Shown: in pieces, positions 1-6,258 of the stretch | How the letters are laid out: the number at the start of each line of letters is the position of its first letter | Numbering within the stretch: position 1 is the stretch's first letter | Source of the DNA: Phycisphaerales bacterium UBA7708 | Lineage (GTDB): Bacteria > Planctomycetota > Phycisphaerae > Sedimentisphaerales > Anaerohalosphaeraceae | Direction of reading: 5' to 3' | DNA length: 8,670 nt | Assembly (NCBI GenBank): GCA_002482415.1 | Contig: DLFY01000122.1 | Span: 30,258 to 38,927 of the forward strand | Position numbers and translations under genes: made by a program | Notes under the pieces: model-generated | Told to the model about the DNA's origin: nothing | Databases searched by the model: none | What the model saw: only the letters and a program-made list of their open reading frames with translations

Positions 1-219
1 ACAGCAGCTTCAACCACTTGCTTCTGTTGCTCGCGGAATAATCAGTTCCGTCGGGTATCTGTTTACTGTCCACAATATCAGTCGCATTACGCTCATGTTC
101 CTGAAATAGAAAATATACGTTGCCGCTGCATAAGTCAACTGAATTATCCCCCTATATATCTACGCCGTATATACACAATTTGTCTATACTGATCCTGCTT
201 GAAATTTCCCGGTTCGTCG

Positions 220-233
220 CGGCTAAAAAGCCG
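220..233. other. Small hairpin, 5-bp stem
   Basis: CGGCT and AGCCG flank a four-base AAAA loop. No T-run follows on either strand, so it is not a standard intrinsic terminator. Confidence 0.35.
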
Positions 234-313
234 TCAGCCGCCAGCTTCCAGCAACCGCATTATCCCCGCGGCTGCGTAGGGTAACGTGACCCCGTGAGTA
301 CGCGCGGCATAGA

Positions 314-328
314 ACGGCCTGTGGCCGT
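314..328. other. Perfect GC-rich hairpin, 6-bp stem
   Basis: ACGGCC and GGCCGT flank a three-base TGT loop, immediately before the second copy of the 13-bp repeat. There is no T-run on either strand. It could be a REP-like element, which a genome-wide copy count would show. Confidence 0.35.
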
Positions 329-474
329 CGCGGAATAATCTACCCGTTGGGTATATTTGCTGGCAGAGACACACTCTGCCCATCCTGTCTTTGTCTTTGG
401 ATTTTTTTCGCCCCATCCACTCCTGACAAAAAGGAGGCGTACCCAGGCCGCGATGAATTTTAGGGATATCCTGC

Positions 475-503
475 TTGATATTGTCCTTTATTTGGTTTAT
501 GTT
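475..503 (+). promoter_or_regulatory. Weak sigma70-like promoter candidate for methyltransferase pair
   Basis: TTGATA (475-480, five of six consensus matches) and TATGTT (498-503, four of six) are separated by 17 bases. Transcription from here would give a leader of about 135 bases before the ATG at 644, including the 576-593 hairpin. It is the best match I found upstream of the methyltransferases, but such matches arise often by chance in A+T-rich sequence. Confidence 0.22.
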
Positions 504-575
504 CAGGCCTGAATAGTGACTGATCTGCCTTGAAAATTTCCGTTTCGGCACGGCGATGGTCCGTTCCAATGCGTT

Positions 576-593
576 CCGTGACCATCCTCACGG
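576..593. other. Perfect 6-bp-stem hairpin upstream of first methyltransferase gene
   Basis: CCGTGA and TCACGG flank the six-base loop CCATCC, ending about 50 bases before the ATG at 644. No T-run follows. It could be a leader structure or an operator; nothing in the sequence decides. Confidence 0.3.
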
Positions 594-643
594 CAGAATG
601 GTGCGTGTGAAGTAAAATAACCCGACTGAGAGTGTTTCAAACG

Positions 644-1645
644 ATGTACGAAAAACCCATGACATCATTAAAAAATCTGGTCAAAAAATTATCTCAGTGG
701 AATACGCTGGAACCCGTGCTTTCCAAAGAGGAATTCAAGACCCTCGTCCAGCTATCCAAAAAAGTCATCTGGTCCAATCCCTACATCAGAAAACAAATCC
801 AGGAACACAAAATCAATATCATCCCGTCCAATTTCTATTCCAACATTCCCTCGATTGAAGACATCGAGACGTCCTTCGAATACAAATATCCCGGCGCCGA
901 AGTGTACAATCATCACCTGTTCAATAAGGACAAAATGAACAGCTTCATCGAGCAGTTATACGGCTATGCGGATGAATACAATCCCCCGACAGACGGCGAC
1001 CCAGAAAACCCGGCGGATTTCTTCTGGAAAAACCCCGCTTTCTCGTATTCGGATGCCATGATGTACTATTGCATGATTCGCCATTTTAAACCGGCCCGCA
1101 TCCTCGAAATCGGCTCCGGCTTTTCAACCCTGGTCGCACAGGCGGCCCTCCGCAAAAATCAGACCGGCAAATTAACGCTGATCGAACCTTATCCCAAGCC
1201 TTTCCTGAAAAAACTGGACACCGTGGATACCATCATTGAGTCCTTTGTGCAGAATATCCGCGTCAATGACATGCTCGGCCTCGTGGAACAATCCGATATC
1301 TGGTTTATCGACTCCACCCACACCGTCAAAACCGGAAGCGACTGCCTCTACCTCTACCTGAAGATTATGCCGCAGGTCACCAAAGATATCCCGGTCCATT
1401 CCCATGACATTCACCTGCCCTTTGGGTACCCCCAGAAGCAGATTCTGGAAAAACATATCTACTGGACCGAGCAGTACCTGTTATATGCCTATATGCTCGA
1501 CAATCCGAAAATTGAAGTGCTCTACAGCAGCGCCTATGCTTATGCCTTTTTGCGAAACACCCTGAATCGGCTCATGAATCAAAAGCACGGCAGCGGCGGC
1601 GGTTCAATCTGGTACCTGTTAAAAGGCTCCCGGGCCCGGCCCTGA
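644..1645 (+). CDS. Class I SAM-dependent methyltransferase (Methyltransf_24-like)
   Basis: Probable small-molecule or glycan methyltransferase using S-adenosylmethionine. The frame is open from a GTG at 632; I prefer the ATG at 644 (333 residues), with a possible GAGAG ribosome site at 628-632. The ATG at 659 is also possible. In the numbering from 644, the SAM-binding glycine loop ILEIGSG lies at about 153-159, the acidic residue after strand 2 is in LIEPYP near 181, and IDSTH lies at 222-226. A second conserved block, HSHDIHLPFGYP, is at about 252-263, followed by WTEQYLLYAYM and a C-terminal GGGSIWY. That later arrangement resembles a family of putative bacterial methyltransferases with an HDIFLP-type motif, often found among sugar-modification genes (recalled, not searched). 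There is no signal peptide or membrane segment, so it should be cytosolic. The substrate is unknown. A second methyltransferase follows on the same strand. Confidence 0.88.
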   Translation: MYEKPMTSLKNLVKKLSQWNTLEPVLSKEEFKTLVQLSKKVIWSNPYIRKQIQEHKINIIPSNFYSNIPSIEDIETSFEYKYPGAEVYNHHLFNKDKMNSFIEQLYGYADEYNPPTDGDPENPADFFWKNPAFSYSDAMMYYCMIRHFKPARILEIGSGFSTLVAQAALRKNQTGKLTLIEPYPKPFLKKLDTVDTIIESFVQNIRVNDMLGLVEQSDIWFIDSTHTVKTGSDCLYLYLKIMPQVTKDIPVHSHDIHLPFGYPQKQILEKHIYWTEQYLLYAYMLDNPKIEVLYSSAYAYAFLRNTLNRLMNQKHGSGGGSIWYLLKGSRARP

Positions 1646-1666
1646 TTGAATGAAAACAACCATTCC

Positions 1667-1670
1667 AGGA
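1667..1670 (+). promoter_or_regulatory. Ribosome binding site deciding the second methyltransferase start
   Basis: AGGA lies eight bases before the ATG at 1679. The frame is also open from a TTG at 1646, directly after the stop of the preceding gene, but that codon lacks an equally good site. Confidence 0.5.
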
Positions 1671-1678
1671 ACAAGGAT

Positions 1679-2341
1679 ATGAACGAAGACAAACTCAAAG
1701 AACAACTGATTGCACTGGGCCCCTGGTTCCACCAGATTGAAATCACACCGACTCTGCGGACCCGGGACATTGCCCCGTCCCCCGGCCCCCAGCCCAAAGA
1801 TCACCCGGCCTCACGCTGGAATATCCTGAAAAACTATATCCCGGACAATCTGGCCGGAAAACGCGTCCTCGACCTGGGATGTGCCGACGGATTCTTTTCG
1901 ATTGAAATGGCCAGACGCGGCGCACAGGTGGTCGCCATTGATGCCGCACCCAAAATGATTGCTCGATTGAACTGGGCGGCCCAGACCCTCGGATTGCGGA
2001 ATATCCTGGCTAAAGTGGGAACCGTGGAAGAATTGAATACGCGTGAAAGATATGACTTCGTGCTGTTTATTGCTGTTTTATATCACCTGAAAAATCCGCT
2101 GCTGGGACTGGAAAAAGTCGCCTCCGTCACCGATACCGTCTATCTCGAAACCGCAATCCACGACGGCAAAGAACCCTACATGTATTTCAAACCGCCCCAG
2201 CCGGGCGTGCACCAGATTCCCAAATGGTTCCCCACCAAAAGCTGCGTGGTGGACATGCTGAAGTTCACTGGCTTTAATCACGTCCAGGCACTGCCGGACC
2301 CGATGGAATCCCGCGCCATCTATATGGCGGCCCGACAATAA
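1679..2341 (+). CDS. Class I SAM-dependent methyltransferase (CmoB/DUF1698-like)
   Basis: The product is 220 residues from the ATG at 1679, or 231 from a TTG at 1646. The SAM loop VLDLGCADGFFS is at about 63-74, the acidic end of strand 2 (AID) is near residue 88, and FIAVLYHLKNPL (about 130-141) matches the post-motif-II segment typical of this family. The N-terminal GPWFHQIE segment followed by SRWNILKNYIP, just before the SAM fold, has the layout of CmoB and the DUF1698 group. CmoB itself carboxymethylates tRNA wobble uridine and is longer, about 320 residues; this short form more likely acts on another substrate. It lies 33 bases after the upstream methyltransferase, so the two are probably co-transcribed. 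The stop is 15 bases from the stop of the convergent LamG gene. The protein is predicted to be cytosolic. Confidence 0.86.
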   Translation: MNEDKLKEQLIALGPWFHQIEITPTLRTRDIAPSPGPQPKDHPASRWNILKNYIPDNLAGKRVLDLGCADGFFSIEMARRGAQVVAIDAAPKMIARLNWAAQTLGLRNILAKVGTVEELNTRERYDFVLFIAVLYHLKNPLLGLEKVASVTDTVYLETAIHDGKEPYMYFKPPQPGVHQIPKWFPTKSCVVDMLKFTGFNHVQALPDPMESRAIYMAARQ

Positions 2342-2356
2342 CGCCGGACCGGGCCA

Positions 2357-4237
2357 TTACTTGACGATTTGTTTCAACTGATTGATTTCAGCCGTCGTCA
2401 GGGCGTAGTTGTGCATCCGGATTTCATCCAGTGAACCGCTGAAAAATCGCAGAGGGCTGGCATCGGTGCCGAACATCATCGCCGAGGTATTGGACAAATC
2501 ACCTGCGAAGATACCGGTCTTATTCTGGGCAACGCCATCCACGTACAGAATGAGCTGACCGGACGAACGCACCGCGGTAATATGATGGAACTGACCGTCA
2601 TTCAGAGCACTGTTCGAGCAGGCAAAATTCGCAGCACCGCCGGCCATGAAGTACAGCTTGTTGTTGCTGGCAACATAGATACCGTAAAACGCGCCATTGG
2701 TCGCCATCAGGCCCTTGCTCAGCACCGTATTCCAGAAGCTGGAATTATTGAACTGGTCCAGCTTGAAGGCAAACGAAATCGAAAAGTCGCCGGTGCCCGC
2801 GTTGAGACTGGCGTTATCCGCCACCGAAACACTCTGGGTGCCGGTGAATTTGAACCCGCCGTTGGAATACAGCGACGCGGTTTTAACCGAAGCTGTTCCT
2901 CTGACCGCGGCAGCGGACTCGTTGAGCACCGTCGTGGTATCATTGTTGTCGTCCAGCTTCCAGTAGTTGACCAAGCCGAATCGCGTTCCCACCGCCTGCA
3001 GCGCCAGATCATTGATCTGTGCCGCCTGCAGGGTATAATTATACAGGCGGACATCATCCAGCACGCCGCAGAAATTGCGGGTTGCAGCCCCGTCACCGCC
3101 GAACATCAGCGCAGACGCATTCGAAACATTCCCCGCAAAGGTTCCGGTTTTAGCCTGAACAACCCCGTCCACATACAGCATAAGCTGACCCGACGAACGC
3201 ACCGCGGTAATATGATGGAACTGGCCGTCATTCAGGGCATTATTCGAGCACGCAAAATTCCCCGTGCCCCCGACCATAAAATAAAGCTTGTTATTGCTGG
3301 CAACATACATGCCGTAATACGCACCCGAAGCCGCCATCAGACCCTTGGTCAGCACCGTATTCCAGAACGCCGCAGTATTGAACTGGTCCAGCTTAAAGCC
3401 GAACGAAATCGAAAAATCGCCGGTCCCCATATCCAGCCCGTCGTTGTCGGCAATCGTCACACTCTGGGTACCGTTGAATTGAAATGCACCGCCAAAGCAG
3501 CCGCTGGTATTCAGCGACGACGTAGCAACAGTCGCAACACCGGATGCACCGTTGGTACCAAAATCTTCCACCGCATTCGATCCCCAGTTCTCATCCAGTT
3601 TCCAGTAACCGGCCAGACCGGGAACCTGGGCAAAATCGATTCCGGTATTGTAGCCGAAGGTAAGTGTTTGAGGAGCAGATGCGGTGGTGTAGGATTGAAG
3701 GGTTAAGACTAAATGAATATTCTGAAACGCAAATGACTGGCCGTCGTATTCCTTATCCAGTCCAATCCCGAAGCCCTTGCCGTTTCCGGCATACTCCATC
3801 AGCTCCAGAATCGACGAGGAAAGCTGAACCGTTGAAGAGTTTGCAAGTCGAAGGGTACAGGGATTGGCATACACCGTCCACATCCGCGACTGGGCATCAT
3901 TATTCTGACTGAAACGAAAAACCAGGTTGCCGTTTTCAAACGCACCCGTCAGGGGCACTCCATAGCCGGCAAAATCATTCCCCCGACCGGTCGTTGTGGT
4001 ACGCTGAAATCCAGGATTGGTGTTGTCTAACAGATGAATATAATATTGCTTATTTTGAGGCGTTACATCGGTGATGGTTAATACCGCTTCGGTAATCAGG
4101 CTGCCGTCCGGGATAGTGATTTCCTCATGACCAATACCCCAGATCGCATATTGATTAGCCTGAATCGTCTCGGCACTCGAAAAGGCCGAAGCAATAATCG
4201 TCAAAATGACTAACATCAATTCCTTTTTCATCTTCAT
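2357..4237 (-). CDS. Secreted protein with two LamG (Laminin_G_3) domains
   Basis: 626 residues, starting at tandem ATGs (4237, then 4231). A typical signal peptide begins with basic MKMKK, followed by a hydrophobic core and a probable cleavage site after SSA at residue 22. Residues about 23-190 form a beta-rich domain that I do not recognise. Two concanavalin-A-like LamG modules follow at about 206-409 and 421-619, each with a YWKLD entry motif, GTGDFSISF, HHITAVRSSGQL, YVDGV and a final LD..R..N segment. They align at a fixed 210-residue offset from 251/461 onward with about 71% identity (113 of 160 by eye). There is no catalytic domain, transmembrane anchor, dockerin or sorting signal. LamG modules of this type generally bind carbohydrate or mediate adhesion, so I infer an exported glycan-binding or surface protein. 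It has its own promoter and leader dyad, and it faces the methyltransferase pair. Confidence 0.85.
   Translation of the reverse strand: MKMKKELMLVILTIIASAFSSAETIQANQYAIWGIGHEEITIPDGSLITEAVLTITDVTPQNKQYYIHLLDNTNPGFQRTTTTGRGNDFAGYGVPLTGAFENGNLVFRFSQNNDAQSRMWTVYANPCTLRLANSSTVQLSSSILELMEYAGNGKGFGIGLDKEYDGQSFAFQNIHLVLTLQSYTTASAPQTLTFGYNTGIDFAQVPGLAGYWKLDENWGSNAVEDFGTNGASGVATVATSSLNTSGCFGGAFQFNGTQSVTIADNDGLDMGTGDFSISFGFKLDQFNTAAFWNTVLTKGLMAASGAYYGMYVASNNKLYFMVGGTGNFACSNNALNDGQFHHITAVRSSGQLMLYVDGVVQAKTGTFAGNVSNASALMFGGDGAATRNFCGVLDDVRLYNYTLQAAQINDLALQAVGTRFGLVNYWKLDDNNDTTTVLNESAAAVRGTASVKTASLYSNGGFKFTGTQSVSVADNASLNAGTGDFSISFAFKLDQFNNSSFWNTVLSKGLMATNGAFYGIYVASNNKLYFMAGGAANFACSNSALNDGQFHHITAVRSSGQLILYVDGVAQNKTGIFAGDLSNTSAMMFGTDASPLRFFSGSLDEIRMHNYALTTAEINQLKQIVK
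2384..3487 (-). repeat. Intragenic LamG repeat, two copies 630 bp apart
   Basis: Positions 3014-3487 encode residues 251-408, and 2384-2857 encode residues 461-618; the two segments align without gaps at an offset of exactly 630 bp. An example visible in the DNA is a run beginning ACCGCGGTAATATGATGGAACTG-like sequence near 2572 and 3202 on the plus strand. The most conserved 100 residues (271-370 against 481-580) are about 82% identical. The upstream edges of the modules differ by a four-residue indel. Confidence 0.85.
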
Positions 4238-4252
4238 TGTCCCGTACTGCGG

Positions 4253-4272
4253 AGAACAGAATTAACTGTTCT
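4253..4272. promoter_or_regulatory. Perfect 7+6+7 inverted repeat in LamG gene leader
   Basis: AGAACAG and CTGTTCT flank six A/T bases. The dyad lies between the predicted transcription start (about 4309) and the start codon, ending 15 bases before the ATG. It could be a repressor operator or form an mRNA hairpin close to the ribosome site. A GAAC...GTTC arrangement recalls LexA boxes of Gram-positive bacteria, but the spacing here is 10, not 4, so I do not assign it to LexA. Confidence 0.45.
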
Positions 4273-4315
4273 ATAACCACCCCATATAATGATTTTTTTA
4301 TGTGTTACCAAGTAA

Positions 4316-4344
4316 ACTATAGGAAACACAACCGTACGGGTCAA
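4316..4344 (-). promoter_or_regulatory. Sigma70-type promoter for the LamG gene
   Basis: On the minus strand, TTGACC (4344-4339) and TATAGT (4321-4316) are each one base from consensus and are separated by an optimal 17-base spacer. The site lies in a 227-base A+T-rich gap between the terpene cassette and the LamG gene and points toward the latter. The predicted leader is about 70 bases. Confidence 0.6.
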
Positions 4345-4417
4345 TTCAGAAGCAAGCCTGACAGAGTGGTTAGGTCTGATAATATATAAATATCACAAAT
4401 AATTACCAGCATAATAA

Positions 4418-4436
4418 AGAAAATATTAATTTTTCT
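4418..4436 (-). terminator. Weak A/T-rich hairpin after the terpene cassette
   Basis: AGAAAA and TTTTCT can pair across a seven-base loop about 30-45 bases after the stop of the cyclase-like gene, and further T-rich sequence follows. The stem contains almost no GC, so termination here is doubtful. No better intrinsic terminator is visible before the LamG promoter. Confidence 0.2.
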
Positions 4437-4464
4437 CAAAACGATTCCCCGGCCTCAGAAGCGA

Positions 4465-6258
4465 CTAATCCAATGCAGCGTTATATGCAGAAAGAGTAAA
4501 TATAGACCGATAAAGTCCTTCATAATACCAGAGTTTGGCAAAATACAACCCTATTGGAGCCGCTTTATCAGCTTTTTGTCCCGAATCCCTCAACCACCCC
4601 AGCCCCCTGCCAACAGCCTGCTCAATATCGGCATAATCAATCTGGATTTGCCCCTTACATGACACAAGGGCCTTAACCGCCAGGGCCGTTTCCTCCGCAG
4701 CCCCCACGGCCCCCGCTCCCCAGGAACCATCCTCTTTTTGCTCCGATAATAACCATTTAATAGATAGTGCTATCCTCTCCTGAGTCGAAGAGTCAACGGG
4801 CTGACTCCTATTTAATAGAGCGTCCACCACCTGGGCCGTACCATAAACCGGATTAGCCTGCTCCAGAGCAAAGGGATTGCCAAACCATAACGGCAGCCAC
4901 GCCCCATCCTCCCGCTGATGATGAGCTAAATAATGCATGGCTTTGGCAATCGCACAATTCAATCGTTTCTGGAGCGACAAAGAAAGAAAATCCTTCCACA
5001 CTGACCACGCCTGAATCGCATGGGCCGTGATATCCGGACAACTCCTGTCGAATGGCAGCTTACCCCACCCCCGACAAAACGTAGGAATCCCGCCGTCGCG
5101 ATTCTGTAAATTCAGGAGCCACGTTATCCCCCGCTCCGCCGCACTCCGAACATCCGCCCGCTCCCGCCCCAGATAATACAGAGCGACCAGCGCCCCCGCC
5201 GTATCATCGGCATCCGGCACCGCACCCGGCTGATCCGTCCAGCCCCACCCCCCCGGCGACGAGCCGGTAAACGGATGAACCTGCCTGAACTGCTGCCCCA
5301 GCAGCCAATCAACAAGCTGCTTGCGGCCAGACCCCGATATGTTTTTTTCAATATCATCACCGAAAGCCTTGACCGCCAGAGTCGTCACCCATGTCGCCAG
5401 ATTCGTATCAATCGGCCAGCTCCCATCCGTACGTACCGACCGCAGCAGAAACTCCGCTCCTTTCCGGGCAATCCCATGGTCGGCCAGTCCGGTCGCCGCA
5501 AGGCACATCGTCACAAATCCCGTCAGCGGCGCCGCCTCCAGAAATCCCCCGTTGGCTGGCTGAAGCCGTTCCAGAAATCGCAGCGTCGTTTGACGCACAG
5601 CCCCGCGAATCCATCGCACAACAACATTACCCGGCGGATCAAAACAATACTTTGCCTGCCCCATCGCAATCAAAGCCGGCAGTGCATAACTGACCACCGA
5701 CAGATTCAGCCATCGGAAAAGCCGTCGCGGAAAAATCGCCAGTTCAAACGGCAGCGCAGCAACATGACGCCATCCACCAGGTCCAAGGCAATCCGCCAGT
5801 GCACACATCGTCAGAATCGGCACCGCAAACGTGCGATCCTGACCGTACGTACGATAGACCGCCTCAACAACCGGCTTCGGGTCCAGCGAACCGACTTTGG
5901 CCCCAATCCACCGCTCGGCCTTGTTGAGAGTCACTTCATATTTTCCAATCGCCCGGCAGCCATAAAACGCCGCCCGGCACAGCAGCGTCGTACTCAGATT
6001 GCTCGGGTCGGCACCATCTGTATCCCCCCAGCCCCCATCCGGATTCTGTGTCCGGGACAACCACTCCAATCCCTTTTCAATCGGGTTGCAGAACCGCTCC
6101 GAATTCACCTTAAACAACGCAAACACCGCCACCGCCGTCGCCAGCGGACTGGACGAAAGCCGCCCTTCCCAGAAGCCGGATGCGTTCCGCTCTGCCAGCA
6201 GCGCAGTCACATGGTCCTGATACGCACAGGCCGGTTGCTGTTTCAAAATATCATTCAC
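4465..6258 (-). CDS. Squalene-hopene-cyclase-like class II terpene cyclase
   Basis: 597 residues, close to the roughly 630 of bacterial squalene-hopene cyclases. Family members protonate a polyprene and cyclise it as monotopic membrane proteins. The catalytic DxDD motif is present as DADD at residues 349-352 (bases 5214-5203) within PDADDTAGAL. QW-type repeats typical of the double alpha-barrel fold include QNPDGGW (71-77), RTDGSW (276-281), QNRDGG (385-390), QREDGAW (448-454) and QKEDGSW (507-513). WFGN (458-461), NPVYGT (469-474) and a C-terminal LYFAKLWYYEGLY block match the cyclase C-terminal half. The start is GTG at 6258, with AGGA seven bases upstream (6269-6266); it overlaps the preceding stop by eight bases, implying translational coupling. 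The substrate could be squalene or a polyprenyl diphosphate from the synthase of the same cassette. No squalene synthase or hopanoid gene is visible, so I do not use the name shc. Confidence 0.88.
   Translation of the reverse strand: MNDILKQQPACAYQDHVTALLAERNASGFWEGRLSSSPLATAVAVFALFKVNSERFCNPIEKGLEWLSRTQNPDGGWGDTDGADPSNLSTTLLCRAAFYGCRAIGKYEVTLNKAERWIGAKVGSLDPKPVVEAVYRTYGQDRTFAVPILTMCALADCLGPGGWRHVAALPFELAIFPRRLFRWLNLSVVSYALPALIAMGQAKYCFDPPGNVVVRWIRGAVRQTTLRFLERLQPANGGFLEAAPLTGFVTMCLAATGLADHGIARKGAEFLLRSVRTDGSWPIDTNLATWVTTLAVKAFGDDIEKNISGSGRKQLVDWLLGQQFRQVHPFTGSSPGGWGWTDQPGAVPDADDTAGALVALYYLGRERADVRSAAERGITWLLNLQNRDGGIPTFCRGWGKLPFDRSCPDITAHAIQAWSVWKDFLSLSLQKRLNCAIAKAMHYLAHHQREDGAWLPLWFGNPFALEQANPVYGTAQVVDALLNRSQPVDSSTQERIALSIKWLLSEQKEDGSWGAGAVGAAEETALAVKALVSCKGQIQIDYADIEQAVGRGLGWLRDSGQKADKAAPIGLYFAKLWYYEGLYRSIFTLSAYNAALD

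Larger units (their letters stand above)
31..355. repeat. Imperfect direct repeat pair, 297-bp offset
   Basis: The 13-mer TCGCGGAATAATC occurs exactly at 31-43 and 328-340. Similarity continues weakly for about 16 bases on the right (both copies reach GGGTAT), with a one-base indel. The feature spans both copies and the sequence between them. No target-site duplication or terminal inverted repeat is apparent. Confidence 0.4.
188..554. repeat. Degenerate 36-bp repeat pair (188-223, 519-554)
   Basis: Aligned by eye without gaps, 188-223 and 519-554 match at 28 of 36 positions, sharing ACTGATC at the left end and CGGC at the right. With the 31/328 pair it suggests that parts of 1-223 and 328-554 are diverged copies of one unit. 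The intervening sequences do not align well. Confidence 0.3.
1..643. other. Gene-poor region with hairpins and decayed repeats
   Basis: No reading frame here gives a convincing protein. A minus-strand frame open from about 587 to 234 can only begin at a TTG (569) and its product is not recognisable; short plus-strand frames at the left edge also end without similarity to anything I know. The region contains GC-rich hairpins (220-233, 314-328, 576-593), a 13-bp direct repeat (31 and 328) and a weaker 36-bp repeat pair (188 and 519). That mixture fits a decayed mobile element or coding remnant, but I cannot name one. I found no tRNA-like fold and no phage attachment core. The left edge could hold the end of a gene lying outside the window. 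Confidence 0.5.

Noticed and set aside
234..569. Minus-strand open frame of 111 codons with a TTG start
   Set aside because: Its N-terminal part (RKFSRQISHYSGLN) vaguely recalls DNA-binding segments of transposases, but the rest matches nothing, no ribosome site is convincing, and it runs through the repeats and hairpins. It could be a decayed transposase; I do not claim it.
613..618. TAAAAT as a -10 element just before the first methyltransferase gene
   Set aside because: No -35-like hexamer lies 16-18 bases upstream, so it cannot be told from chance.
2342..2356. Possible bidirectional terminator between the convergent genes
   Set aside because: The 15-base gap contains CCGGACCGG, which is self-complementary around one base and leaves no room for a loop; no T-run follows on either strand.
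2582..3706. Long plus-strand frame (374 codons) opposite the LamG gene
   Set aside because: The minus-strand protein has a signal peptide and recognisable repeated domains; the plus-strand product simply mirrors the LamG duplication and has an atypical His/Arg-rich composition.
4241..4340. CCCGTAC (4241-4247) and GTACGGG (4334-4340) inverted pair around the LamG promoter
   Set aside because: Seven bases separated by more than 80 in a palindromic motif are easily random; there is no further extension of the match.
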